From NCBI GenBank assembly GCA_902775475.1, contig CACYME010000006.1:22963-86962 (forward strand): a DNA stretch of 64,000 nt, written 5' to 3'. This document shows, piece after piece, positions 26,623 to 38,000 of the stretch. The notes under the pieces are model-generated. The model saw only the letters and a program-made list of their open reading frames with translations. It had not been told where the DNA came from and ran no database searches. Source of the DNA: an uncultured Prevotellaceae bacterium (GTDB lineage: Bacteria > Bacteroidota > Bacteroidia > Bacteroidales > Bacteroidaceae). Position numbers and translations under genes: made by a program. Numbering within the stretch: position 1 is the first letter of the stretch; each line of letters opens with the position of its first letter.

Positions 26623-26654
26623 CAAAGATAGCACTAATTTGCGAAACCGCCAAA
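26623..26654 (-). promoter_or_regulatory. promoter of the Rpn-aroB unit
   Basis: On the minus strand TTTG (26654-26651), 20 bp, then TATCTTTG (26630-26623) matches the consensus. The -7 box ends about 25 nt before the Rpn ATG. The IS66 element is inserted just upstream (from 26674) and leaves this promoter intact. Confidence 0.75.
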
Positions 26655-26697
26655 AAAACGGGATAAAAAGAACGTAACCATCCCAAATAAGACGTCT

Positions 26698-26727
26698 TTT
26701 GTGGGAGCAAGGATTTTCGTATCTTTG
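26698..26727 (+). promoter_or_regulatory. IS66 tnpB promoter
   Basis: TTTG (26698-26701), 18 bp, then TATCTTTG (26720-26727) lies inside the left end of the element, 22 nt before the tnpB ATG. The spacing is slightly shorter than the consensus. Confidence 0.6.
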
Positions 26728-26749
26728 CCCCTGCAAAAAACGTCTTACT

Positions 26750-27100
26750 ATGTTTAGTCTGAATGAAACAAATCAGTTCATGGTCTACAGCAATTCTGTG
26801 GATCTGCGTAAGGGAGTCGAGCCTCTTTGCGGTATAGTCCGTTCTTCCGGTAAGAAGCCGACGGATGGTTCCGTGTATGTTTTCTTCAACCGCAGCCGCA
26901 CGCTGATGAAGCTGCTTCACTGGGAGCGCGGTGGCTATGTGATATATTACAAGCGGATGGAGGACGGGCGGATCAGCCGGAAGGTGTTCCGTCGGCAGGA
27001 CAAGTCTGGTTTTTATTGTCTGAGATGGGATGAACTGGTGCTGTTCCTTGAGGGTGTCTACCCATCTGCCGCTCGCCGTAAACGCTTTAACATTCAATAA
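26750..27100 (+). CDS. tnpB: IS66 accessory protein TnpB
   Basis: The 116-residue IS66 Orf2 has the family signature VDLRKGVEPLCGIVR...LMKLLHWERGGYVIYYKRMEDG and a WDELVLFLEGV end. I chose the ATG at 26750 (MFSLNETN), downstream of the promoter; a longer frame from 26699 would start within the promoter. Its biochemical role is not settled, but it is needed for transposition in characterised IS66 elements. tnpC follows after 77 bp. Confidence 0.9.
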   Translation: MFSLNETNQFMVYSNSVDLRKGVEPLCGIVRSSGKKPTDGSVYVFFNRSRTLMKLLHWERGGYVIYYKRMEDGRISRKVFRRQDKSGFYCLRWDELVLFLEGVYPSAARRKRFNIQ

Positions 27101-27144
27101 GTTAGGATAATATTTGTTGTATTGCATATGTCAGAAAAAAGTAT

Positions 27145-27152
27145 TACCTTTG
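27145..27152 (+). promoter_or_regulatory. possible separate promoter for IS66 tnpC
   Basis: TACCTTTG (27145-27152) lies 25 nt before the tnpC ATG, with TTG ending at 27124, 20 bp upstream. This may give tnpC its own transcript in addition to read-through from tnpB. Confidence 0.5.
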
Positions 27153-27177
27153 CAACGTAAATAAAGGCAATACGCAG

Positions 27178-28854
27178 ATGACCAAGAAGCAGTACATATC
27201 GCAGCTGACACAGGCCGAGCAGGGCATCCGGGGCAAGGATGTGCTGGAAAAGGACCGTGCCGGTGTGATAGACGGCCTGTGTGACGTTATCGCCGAGAAG
27301 GACACCATGATTGCCGACTTGTCCACCGTGATAGCCTCCAAGGATGCCGACATCGCCCGCCTGAACCAGATGGTGAAGATGTTCCAGCGCCAGATATACG
27401 GTCGTCGCAGCGAGAAGCTTCACCCCGAGGATCCCAACCAGCTGAGCCTGGACTTCGGCGAGGAGGAGGCGCTGCCCGTGAGCGACGAGGATCTGAAGCA
27501 GGCCGAGCAGCAGGTGTCCGAGGCCATGGACGGCGTGCGCAAGGATGCCGAGGCCCGCCGTTCCGCCGGGAAGGAGAAGAGCGCCCGCCAGCGCAAGGGC
27601 ATGATCTACCGCATCCCCGCCGGCATCCCCCGCGAGGAGCCTGTCAAGCACTACCCTGAGGGCTACACTCCCGAGACGATGGTCGTCATCGGCTGGAACA
27701 AGCACGAGACGCTTGAGATAGAGAAGCCTCGCATGTACGTGCGCCAGGAGTGGGACGCCATCTGCAAGCCAGCCGATGCGAAGCCCACCGATGCCCATAC
27801 GAAAATCGTGGAGGCCAAGGGCAGCCAGAACTGCCTTCCCGGCTGCATCGCAGGCAACTCGCTGATGGCCGTGATTGTCACCGACAAGTGGTGCAACCAC
27901 CTGCCCGAGTACCGCCAGGTGAAGCGCTTCGCCGCCATGGGCGCGGACCTGTCAACGACGAGCGTCAACCGCTGGCAGCATGCCCTGGCCAACCGCCTAT
28001 TCGCCCTCTATAAGTTGCAGATGGAGCTGGTGCTCTCCTCCATCTACCAACACCTCGACGAGAGCACGATACCGATAAACGACCAGAAGCACCACACTCG
28101 GAAAGGCTATATATGGAGTGCCGTGGACGACATGCTCCAATACGGGTTTGTGTTCTTCTACGAAGAGGGGAGCAGGGGCGAGAAGGTCCTGCGGCCCAAG
28201 CTGCTCAGGCGCAATGCCGCCATACAGTCGGACGGATACATCGTGTACCAGAACATCGAGAAGGATGATCTGATAGAAGTCGTGACCCTGTACTGCATGG
28301 CCCACGCCCGCCGCAAGTTCGAGGCCATCAAGGCCTCCTCTCCCGAGGCCCGTAAGGTGCTCGAGTACATCGCCGTGCTCTACATGCTCGAGGCCAATCT
28401 CAAGGACAAGGGAGTCACCCATGACGAGATTCGTCAGGAACGGCAACAGAAGGCCGTGCCCATACTCGGGGTGCTCAAGAAACTGCTGGAGAAGTACAAG
28501 ACCGTGGACACGCCGCAGAGTGCACTTGCCAAGGCCTGCAACTACGCGCTGGATCGCTGGGACGGGCTGAACCGCTACTGCGAAGAGGGGTACTACGACA
28601 TAGACAACAACGTCGTCGAGCGCAGCATACGCCCCCTCACCCTGGGGCGCAAGAACTGGCTCTTCGTCGACAGCGGCGAGTCCGCGCGCGACACCGCCGT
28701 GTACCTCACCCTCATTGGCTCATGCAACATGCTGGGCATAGAGCCCTACAAGTACTTCATGGCAATTCTACCCAGACTTCGCGACGGCGTGACGAAGGAG
28801 CAGCTCACTGCCATGCTCTCCTACAAAGTGGCAGAGGAACTGAGGAACAAATAG
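27178..28854 (+). CDS. tnpC: IS66 transposase TnpC
   Basis: The 558-residue DDE transposase has an N-terminal coiled coil and leucine-rich region (about 1-80). A zinc-finger-like region follows but with few cysteines (C198, C222 and C227 in the middle). The catalytic core (about 290-515) has its acidic residues in YQHLDESTIPI, IQSDGYIVYQN and YDIDNNVVERSIRPLTLGRKNW. The C-terminal SYKVAEELRNK is typical of the Bacteroidota group. It appears full length and is probably functional. Confidence 0.93.
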   Translation: MTKKQYISQLTQAEQGIRGKDVLEKDRAGVIDGLCDVIAEKDTMIADLSTVIASKDADIARLNQMVKMFQRQIYGRRSEKLHPEDPNQLSLDFGEEEALPVSDEDLKQAEQQVSEAMDGVRKDAEARRSAGKEKSARQRKGMIYRIPAGIPREEPVKHYPEGYTPETMVVIGWNKHETLEIEKPRMYVRQEWDAICKPADAKPTDAHTKIVEAKGSQNCLPGCIAGNSLMAVIVTDKWCNHLPEYRQVKRFAAMGADLSTTSVNRWQHALANRLFALYKLQMELVLSSIYQHLDESTIPINDQKHHTRKGYIWSAVDDMLQYGFVFFYEEGSRGEKVLRPKLLRRNAAIQSDGYIVYQNIEKDDLIEVVTLYCMAHARRKFEAIKASSPEARKVLEYIAVLYMLEANLKDKGVTHDEIRQERQQKAVPILGVLKKLLEKYKTVDTPQSALAKACNYALDRWDGLNRYCEEGYYDIDNNVVERSIRPLTLGRKNWLFVDSGESARDTAVYLTLIGSCNMLGIEPYKYFMAILPRLRDGVTKEQLTAMLSYKVAEELRNK

Positions 28855-28870
28855 GAACCCAACAAAGAAT

Positions 28871-28900
28871 AGCGGCACCGTCTGAGTAGACGGTGCCGCT
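28871..28900 (+). terminator. terminator at the end of the IS66 element
   Basis: AGCGGCACCGTCT (28871-28883) and AGACGGTGCCGCT (28888-28900) form a perfect 13-bp stem with a 4-nt loop, 16 nt after tnpC. There is no long T run after it. It may also block read-through from or into the minus-strand giant gene. Confidence 0.75.
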
Positions 28901-29012
28901 ATGGTTTGGGGGATACGTCGAAAATGGGAAGGTTACAAAAGAATAAACGTGTGCGAGGCTCTCCAGTGTCTGGTCGTCAACGTCTCTGGGGCCAGAGGGG
29001 TGTCCCCAAACC

Positions 29013-29052
29013 CCTTCCCTTCTTGCGTCCTGAAGGCAGCAAGAAGGGAAGG
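29013..29052 (-). terminator. inverted repeat after the giant surface-protein gene
   Basis: CCTTCCCTTCTTGC (29013-29026) and GCAAGAAGGGAAGG (29039-29052) are exact reverse complements separated by 12 nt. The repeat lies 27 nt beyond the stop codon of the minus-strand operon. It lacks a T run in that direction, so it may be a processing or stability hairpin and not a classical terminator. Confidence 0.6.
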
Positions 29053-29079
29053 ATTTAGGAGTTGGGGTCTAGCAGAGGA

Positions 29080-32000
29080 CTATCGACGCTTGACAATGTA
29101 TATGCCATCAATGAGCGTGGCACTGTGCAAGTTGGCAACGGTGCCACTATAGACGAGCACGCCGGCAGCGTTGTAGATGCTGACACTATCGTCGTCGCTG
29201 ACGCCTGTCAGTGGCAACCGGCCGCCGCGAGCTGCCACCTTCAGCACGCTCCATGAGGTAGAAGACAGGTTGGCTTCGGGGTGCCTGCCGAACATCAGGG
29301 CCAGGCGGCTGACGATGTCGCCGCCTTCGCCGGCGGTCAGCGTGTAGCCGGTGGTGAGCAGGTTGGTGGCGGTGCCAGCCTCATGGTCGATGAGCCAGAC
29401 GGCTTCCTGGTCGGCGTAGGCATCGGCCGACGGCAGGGCAATGACGTAGCGGCCCGCACGGGGCAGGCGCACGCCGAGCGGAATCTCGGTAGCGGTGGGA
29501 GCCTGTGTGGCCAGGGCGAGGCGCGTGCCGCCGGCGGTGGTGACGTAGAGCTGCGGCAGGCTGTGGTTGAGGGCCATCCACTTGATGCCGTCGCTGCCCG
29601 GACGATAGGGCATGGCGGCGTCGGCATCGGTCTGGGGATAGACATCGACCACATCGGCGAAGACGAGGGCGTCGTCGCCGCGCGTGGCATCGTCGAGGGC
29701 GGCGATGCCCACCTGCTGGCGGGCGGGCGCCACGGTGGAGCCGCTGTAGACGGGCAGCTTGAAGGTGACCGTCTCCTCGGGCCCTATGGCGGCCGTCTGG
29801 GTGAAGAAGGCGTTGGAGAGCGAGAGCGTGGCGCCGTCGGCCCACGACTGGGCGGTGTAGAACTGCCCGTAGCGGGCGTCGGCCGTGCCGTCGAGGGTGC
29901 TGTAGACGACGTGGGGCACCTGCATCTGATAGGTGCCGTCGGCCTGGGGTGACGTCTGGTAGGTGCTGACGAGCCAGGGCAGGCCCTTCAGGTTCCAGCC
30001 CATGTTCTCCTGCTTGGTGAAGTCGGCGCCGCCGGCGGTCGACGTGCGGTCGTCGTACTGCGTGAGCGTGATGGTCTTTGCCGTGCCGTCCTCCTCGTAG
30101 ACGTAGCCGTCGCTGCTCCAGGCGGTGAAGCGCACCTTCTGCCCGGCGCTGCCCTTGTAGGTGGCGAGCCAGCCGTCGCAGGCCTGCATGGTGGCGTCGG
30201 CGGCAAGGGCGTCGGCCCAGCACTCCGATTCGTTCTCGTGGAAGTGGTAGCGCCACTGGCTGCGCTGCTCGCCGTCGTAGTGCTGAGCGTCGAAGTTGGA
30301 GCGCTCAGGCACCTGGCTGATGCTGCCGTCGCCGCCGTCGTAGCTGACGGAGTAGGCGTGCTGCAGGCCGTAGTCGAAGGGCAGCGAAGCAAGCGCGGGA
30401 GCCTCGGGGCTGAGGGCCTTCTCGGCGGCCACGTAGGGCAGCTGGATGTGGTAGCCCTGTCCGTAGAGCGACGCGCCAGACTGGGCCAGCAGATAGCCGG
30501 GGCGCAGGATGCCGTTGCCCGTCATCTGGAGCACGAGGCTCGACTCCTCGCCGAGGTAGACCACGCTGCCGTCGTGGGGATAGCGGTGGCCGCCGTAGTC
30601 GTTGGTGTAGCTCTGGTAGAAGCCGGTCTCGCCCTTGGCGGCGATGTTGGTCTGGTTGGTGGCATAGCGGTCGCCGCTGACGCGCCACGTCTCGAAGCAG
30701 CCGTTGTCCACGCTGGTGCTCAGGCGACGCGGGTTGCCCAGGACGTCGCGGTCGTGGCCGAAGTCGACGAAGGGGCGCAGCCCGGCGGGCAGCCAGGCGT
30801 TGACGGCGGCGCTCTCCTCGCCGGCGTCGATCTGCGTGCTCTGCTCGTGCAGCTGGTACCAGTAGGGCTGCCACGTGGTGAGCGTGGGGGCGTCGGCCAG
30901 GCTGTAGGCGGTGTTGCCGCCGCGGGCCTCGGGCCGTTGGTAGGGCGCGAACATCGGCGCGCGGGCAGCGGTGGGCTCGCCCACGCTGATGGTGTTCTTC
31001 ACGTGGGCGGGGTTGCCGGCGCCGCCGATGAGCGTCTGTCCCTCGCTGCCCACGACGGTGCAGTTGAGCATGTAGGCACCCGTGCCGATGCTGACGACGG
31101 GAGTGGCGTCGCTGCCGGTGCTGTTGCCGAAGAAGAGGGAGTTGTAGAGCAGGCCCTGCTGCATGTCGAGGACGGGCTGGCCCTCGGTGCTGACGGTGTT
31201 GCCCGTGATGACGTTGTTGTTGAGCACGGTGAGCGGCTTGTCGACGACGAAGGGCGTGGCGTCGGTGCTGCCGGCGTTGAGCCAGAAGCCGTCGAGCTGG
31301 AAGCCCACCTCGGGCGTGGCGTCATTGTCGCTGGAGAGGCCGACGATGGTGCTGCTGTTGGTGCCCTTGGAGGCCACGCCGTCGCGGCCGGCCTGCACCT
31401 GGCGCACGTAGCGCGCCACCTCCTGGTCGCTGTACATGGTGTACTGGTTGGACTCGGTGTCGAGCTCGCGGTCGCGGATGGCCTCGCTGCCGAAGCCCAT
31501 GCGCAGGCCGCCGAAGACGGAGACGCCGTCGCGGATGTTGACGGGCTTGCCGCCGTTGGCTGCCGACTCGGCACCCTTGACGAAGACGTAGGCTCGCTCC
31601 AGAGGCGTGGTGCCGCTGGTCATGGAGTAGATGCTGGCCACGTCGATGGCCGTCTGCAGACGGTCGAGGGAGTAGGCCTTCTCCCACGACGTGCCGTCGT
31701 TGCTGTCGCTGCCGTCGATGGAGACGTAGAGCACCCGCTCCACGGCGGCGGTGCTCTCGTAGGCACCGCGCTCCACGCGCGTTCCTTTGACACGCTGCAC
31801 GCCGGAGAGCTCGGTCTCGGTGTGGTTGTTGGCGTCGGTGCCCTTGAGGATGGACTCGGAGAACTGCGAGGCTGACAGCCGATGGCCGCGCTGCACGGTG
31901 TGGAACCAGTACTGGCTGACGACCTCCGTATGCTCGTCGTCCTCGTAGACGTTGCGGAAGTGGGCGTAGGGCGTCGAGACGGTGACGTCGTCGGTGGGAC

Positions 32001-35000
32001 CCTCCACGGCGGGGTTGGACGCGTACTTGGGATAGGTGGGGTAGTAGGGCACCAGCTCCTGGTACTTGGCGGTGTTGCCGCGGTTGATGATGCGCGCCGA
32101 GGGATTGATGTGGAAGTCGCGGGCCATGCGCTGCGACTGACGCTCGTCGGCGGTGGCTTCGTCGGCGAAGGTCTCCAGCGGATTCACGAAGTTGGGACCG
32201 AGCATCACGTTGTTGTTGGCATCGTCGAGCTTGACGTTGTGGTTGTCGGCCGACTCGTCGGTGTTGGCATAGCCGGTGATGGTGTTGTAGGTCATCCGGC
32301 TGGTGGAGGCGCTGCCGGTGAAGAGCGACGCGGGCACGTCGAACTGCGTGCTGCCGCTGCCGCCGCTGGCCTGGTTGTCCTTCCAGATGATGCTGTTGTG
32401 CAGCTGCGAGGGGAACGACTCGCTGCTGACGACGGTGACGCCGTCCTCGCCCTTGTACTCCTCGGTGACGTCGCTCAGCTTGAGGTGACCCTCGTTGAGG
32501 GCGAAGGTGCTGTTGACCACCTGCGTGTTGACAGCGTCGAGGGGAGCGCCGTTGTTGGAGTGGAAGAGCGAGTTGACCACCAGGGCCTGACCGCCGCCCT
32601 CACGGATGGACACCGCAGGGACATTGGCATCCTCGACACCGTTGCCCTTGAAGATGCAGTCGCGGATGATGAGCTTGTGGTATTCAGCGCCGCCAGGGGC
32701 GGGAGCGCCATCCTCCCCGAGGTCGACGGGCTTCTGCAGCAGGTTGTTGGTCTTGATCAGTCCGTCGGCGGTGGAGCGGTACTGCTCGTCGTAGAGCAGG
32801 GCTGCACCGCCCTTCTCGTCCTTGTTCTGGGCGTAGGCGTTGGTGAAGGTGATACCGTCGAAGATGATGGGCACGGCCTGTCCGGTAAACTGAGGGGGCG
32901 ACGAACCGTCGTCGCTGAGGAAGTTACCGTAGGAGAGTGTCTGCTCGGCGTTCTCGATGACGAAGAGGTGGTCGAGCTGGTCGTCGGTGTTGCTGGAGTA
33001 GCGGCGCATGGAGATGACCGTGGGGTGCTGCTCCACGTCGCGGTCGGACTCGCCGTCGTTGGCATTGTCGAGGGCCATGAGGCTGTAGCCGCCACGGATG
33101 GTGAGGCTCTTGATGCCAAGGCGCCGGTCGCTGTCGCCGCCGGGCATGGTGACACCGTCGCTGCGCGTGGGGATGTTGATGAAGAACGTCTGCTTGTTGT
33201 TCGTCGTCAGGCGCATCGGGCTGTAGGTGCCCTCCTTGAGCTTGATCATCTTGTCGTGGCCGTTGCGGCTGAGCAGCAGCGTCTCGATGGCGCCCTGCAG
33301 GTCGCTGGTGGCCAGGGCGGCGGTGCTGCCGTTGTTGCCAAGGCCGGTCTCGGGGCCTACCCAGATGACGTCGACCTCGTCGCCAAGGGCGGAGAGCTGC
33401 ACGTACTGGTACTCGTAGATGCCGATGTCGATGAACACGTTCTCCTCGTTGATGCGGGGGTAGGTGGAGATACGCATCATGTTCTGCATCTTGGAGCGGC
33501 CCGAGCGGCGGTACTCCATGTACTTCTCGTCGGCGATGGGCAGCAGGTCGTGGAAGCCCAGGTCGCCGAAGCGGTGGTAGAAGCTCTTGGAGAAGACGCT
33601 GTAGAAGCCGGCGCCGCTCAGCTCGTCGTCGTTGCCGGCATTGTCGAGGCGGTTGTCGCTGCTGTCGAGGAAGTTGGTGAGCAGGGTGGTAGAGTTCTCG
33701 CTTTTCTTGCGCACTCCCTGCTTGAGGTAGCTCCAGCCGTTGTCGATGAGGGCGTTGAGGCGGGTGACGAGCCAGTCGGCGTTCTCCAGATAGCCGTCGA
33801 TGCCGGCGATGGCGGTGGGAAGCACGAAGTTGGGGCCGTCGCTGGCCGAGTTTGTGCTGCTCACAATCTGGTTGTGGTTGTAGGGCTTGCCGGTGGCGGG
33901 GTTGATGCCGAAGACGGCGGCCTTGTCGAGATAGCCGTACTTGATGACGTCGATGTCGTCGTCGGGGTAGACGCTGGTGTCGGTGGAGATGAGGTGCGAC
34001 ATCTTGGCCCGGTCGCGCTGCTGCTGGGCGGCGGCCACCTCGGCGGCCACCTCGGTGGGCAACATGCCTTCGGTGATGTTGGGCTGCGGCGTGGTGGCGG
34101 CGACGGCGGAGCCGTCCTCGTAGGCGCAGAAGTAGAGCATCTCGTCGTCTTCCTCGCCGAAGTTGGCCACGTGGTAGGGCTGGCGGTGGGTGCCGGCGCT
34201 GCTGCCGTCGAGCATCACCACCTGGCTGCCCGTTGCCTCGTTGCCCCAGAAGATGGTGTTCACGGCGTAGTGGCGGCCGGGGCCGTACTGGGCGATGGCG
34301 GCAGCGTCGGCGGTGCGCACGCCGTTGTCGATGTGGTTGTAAATGGCGGGGTACTGCACGGCCTTGTTCTTCACCATGTCGCAGTTGAGCACACGGACCA
34401 CCGACGTGGCCGAGGCGCTGACCACGCCGCCGGAGCCCTGGCAGGCGTCGGAGTTGGTGTAGTTGACGCCGTACTCCGACATCAGCCTGTTGGTAAGCTC
34501 GGACGAGATGGGGTAGTCTACGCCCTCGTCCTGGCCTCGGCGGGCCTCGTTGTTGTCGAAGAGGCAGTTCCACAGGCTGCACTCGTAGTTGGTGGCGATG
34601 GCGCCGCCGGCCGTCCAGGGGATGAAGCGCTGGTCGTTCTCGCTGGTGGGGCCGCAGCTGTAGTTCTGGGTGAAGCGGCTGCCCACGGCGTAGAGCGTGC
34701 CGTTGGTGTAGATGGCGCCGCCGTTGCCGGCCATGTTGTTCTGGAACTGGCAGTTGACGACCATCAGCGGGATGTCGCGCTTGGCCACGCCGAGCACCTC
34801 GGCCATGGTACCGTTCTCGGTGAAGGTGTGGTTCCAGTTGCCGTCGACGAGGATGCCGCCGCCACGGAAGTAGGTGAGCTGGGTGGCCTTCTGGATGCCC
34901 GTGGGCTCCTCGCCCTCGGCCTCGATGTCGCGGTCGCCGATGAAGTTGGCATGGGCCTCCTGGATCATCAGGCCGTCGAGGATGATGGTGCGGCTGTCCT

Positions 35001-38000
35001 TGCTCTCGATGCTCTCCTGGTGGAGGTTCTCGAGCAGCTCGGGCTGGGTGTAGGTGTCATCGGGGTCAAGCTCGCTGAGCTCGCTGCCGTTGCTGTCGTA
35101 GCGGTGGGGCAGCAGGCCCACCTGCTCCTCGTCGCTGTAGCAGGTGATGACGTGGTAGACGTTGGTCTTCTCATCCATGTTCACGGCGTTGCCGCTGAGC
35201 ACCGTCTGGTGGTACATCTCCCACGGTTCCTGCACGCTGTTGCCGTTGCGGTCCTGGCGCAGGCGGTCGTCGCGGATGAACTGGGTGGTGGCGCCGTCGA
35301 GGTGGATGGTGCGGCCGCTGCTCGTGGCGATGTTGAGGTCGGCAACATCGCCGGTGGGCTGGCCATAACCGGCCTGACAGTACCAGTGGCGCTTCGACTT
35401 GTCGTTGTCCACGCCGCCGACGACGGTGACGCCCTCGGGGACGACGAAGGTGTTGGTACGGGCCTCACCCTGCTGGCCGTAGGCGTTGCGGAAGGGGTAG
35501 AAGGTGCCGCGGGAGACGAACACCTCGAAGCGCTTGTCGCGGTAGTACTCGCCCATGGTGGTCTCCTCGCCGTCGATGGTGATCTTGTCGTGCACGGGGT
35601 CGTTGCCCTTGCGCACCTTCATGATGTACTCGAAGGCGTCGCCCAGACGGTGGAAGGGGTTGGCGTAGCAGGAGCCCATCTGGCGGTACATGCGGCTGTC
35701 GTCGTCGTCGTTGGTGTTCTCCTGCAGGGCGTAGGCCTCGGCAGAGGGCAGCACCTCGGTGGTGGTGACGAAGAGGCGCGTCATGATGCACTTCGGGTCG
35801 ACGACGACCTCGAAGGTCTTGTTGAGCACGCGGGCGCCCATCTCGATGAAGGCGTTGTCCTTGGCCACGCGCTGCACGCCGCTCACGGTGAGGTAGTCGG
35901 CCTCCGTCTGCTCCATGCGCTGCAGGCCGGCCATGTCGGCCAGCTCCAGCGTGGGATAGACGTGGCGGGCGTTCTCCCAGGCGGCGTAGGTCATGCCGCC
36001 GCGGGCCAGCACCGACGACATGGTGATGGGGTAGTAGTAGAGGCTGTCGCTGCGCGTGGCGCTGCCGCTGTGGTAGCGGTGCCAGCGGTAGAGCTCCCAC
36101 CAGTCGGTGTGGCTCCAGCGCACGCCCTGGTCCTCGTCGGTGGGCAGCATGACGTTGTTCACACCGCTGATGCGCTGGCTCTCCACGCCGCAGTAGACGA
36201 AGGGGTAGCGGGCGGCGGTGGGGTCCTCGCCGGTGATGTTGGTGGCGGTGGTGAACGAGCCGGCCACGTTGTTCAGGTCGTTGGCGGTGTTCTTCCAGAA
36301 TACCGACGAGCTGGCGCGCAGGTTGGTGGCGAACCAAAGGCCGCCGGCCGTGGACGAGGCGTAGTTGCCCACGACAGTCGTGGTGTAGATGTGGGCGAAG
36401 GTGGTGTTGTCGGTGGTGATGCTCGTGCCACCGTCGGTGGTGGGCTCCTCGACGTAGATGCCGCCGCCGGTCTGGGCGGTGTTGTCCTTGACGATGGTGC
36501 CGCTGACGAGGGCGCACGGCTCCAGGTAGAGGCCGCCACCCGTATCGGCCGCCTCGTTGTTCTCCACGATGCAGTTGCGGATGTGGGCGTAGCCCGTGAC
36601 GAGGGCGCCGGCGCCGCGGCGGCTCGACTCGTCGTTGCCGCTGGCGTGGCCGTCCTGGATGAACAGGCCGTCGAGCACGGCGCGGTTGCCCTCGCGGTTG
36701 GGGGAGTCGGTGTCGTCGGCATAGTCGTGGAGCTGTCCGGTGAGCTGGTTCTCGTCCTCACCATACACGATAAGCTTCTCCTTGGTGGTGAAGAGGTTCT
36801 CGGTGAAGGTGACGACGCGGAAGACGTTGCCCACGGTGCCCGTCTCCTCGTTGACGACGACGCCGCTCAGGCGGGTGGGGTAGGCCAGTACGTCGCGCGA
36901 TTGGTCGCTGAAGGCGGGCCAGGTCTGGCCGTCGATGATGTTGCCGTCGGCATCGCGCTGCGGCACCTTGTTCTCGGTGTAGCCACCCCATACCTGCACG
37001 CCACGGGGCACGATGAAGGAGTACTCCAGCAGGTTCTCCTCCTGCTCGGGGTTGGTGACGGTGGTGCGCGTCGGGGCGTAGGCGAAGCCGGTCTTCACGT
37101 CGGTGTAGTCGCCGGCCAGCTTCACAATGACGGTGCGGTCCTTCAGCCCGGCGAGGCGCTCCTGCACGACGTCGGCGGCGAGCGACTGGCCAGCCGTGAT
37201 TTCACCGTTCTTGACAGCAGCGAGGTTCAGCTCCGCAGTGAGCAGCTCCTCGGTGAAGTTAGTCCAGTTATGTTTGTAGTCCGGGTTGTCGGCGGGGTCG
37301 TAGGCATCGGTGTTGCCGTAGTAGCTGGCGGCATACTTCCAGCGGCCGGCGGCGTCGAGCACCTTCTGCAGCTTCACGGCGCAGGCGGCATCCTCGGGCG
37401 TGCTGGCCGTAGCCAGGCCGCCGCCGCCATTCTGCGAGACGTAGAAGATGGCCTTCCCCTCCTCGCTCAGGTCAGGCTCAATGTCCTTCGTGCCGTCGTA
37501 CTCGTAGGCACCAATATCTATCTCGCAGTCCTGAACACGGTCGGCATACGCCACGTCGTTGTCAGGAAGGACGGCAGCCGCTACGCTCTGGTAAAGGAAA
37601 CTGCTGTTGATTTGAGTCTCATTTTTTCCCTTATGACGAAGGACGGTGAACAGATTGCCGGTGAAGTCCTCTGTACCCATGTTCACGCAGATGGCTTTCT
37701 CGCCTGACAAACGGAAGTCATTATGAAGGCTGGCAGTTCCTATCCCAAGCAGGTCGGCGTCGAAGGGAGAGTTCTCGGCAGTGGCGGGAACGCCATTGAG
37801 GAACGTGTTGCCGACGCCGTAATTGCCAGTATTACTTTCACTCCAATTGTTGACATTCTTCAAAGTAGCATTGTATGGCTGTGCTATCTCCGATTGAATA
37901 TAACAGTGAATAAAAGGATTGACATTATTTACATTTGTATTGCGATCGCGTATAGCAATGCCATTATTGCCATAAATAATGGTGTTGGCAATAAACAGAT

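Larger units (their letters stand above)
26674..28936 (+). mobile_element. IS66-family insertion sequence (tnpB, tnpC; no tnpA)
   Basis: The 2263-bp element starts GTAACCATCCC (26674) and ends GGGAAGGTTAC (28936). The inverted ends match at 17 of 22 positions, including an inner GACGT block. It is flanked by AAAAGAAC (26666-26673) and AAAAGAAT (28937-28944), an 8-bp target duplication with one mismatch; IS66 elements make 8-bp duplications. It carries tnpB and tnpC but no tnpA, as in some Bacteroidota IS66 elements. Both genes look intact, so it may be active. A strong terminator precedes the right end. Confidence 0.9.

Noticed and set aside
26615-27127. 170-residue minus-strand frame over IS66 tnpB
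   Set aside because: It is antisense to a recognised IS66 gene and matches no family.
31882-37707. 1941-residue plus-strand open frame antisense to the giant gene (and a 947-residue one at 40789-43632)
   Set aside because: They are rich in Val, Gly, Ala, Asp and His in a pattern that mirrors GC-rich codons of the minus-strand gene. No domain, promoter or signal is seen, while the minus-strand frame has a signal peptide, repeats and a sorting tail.
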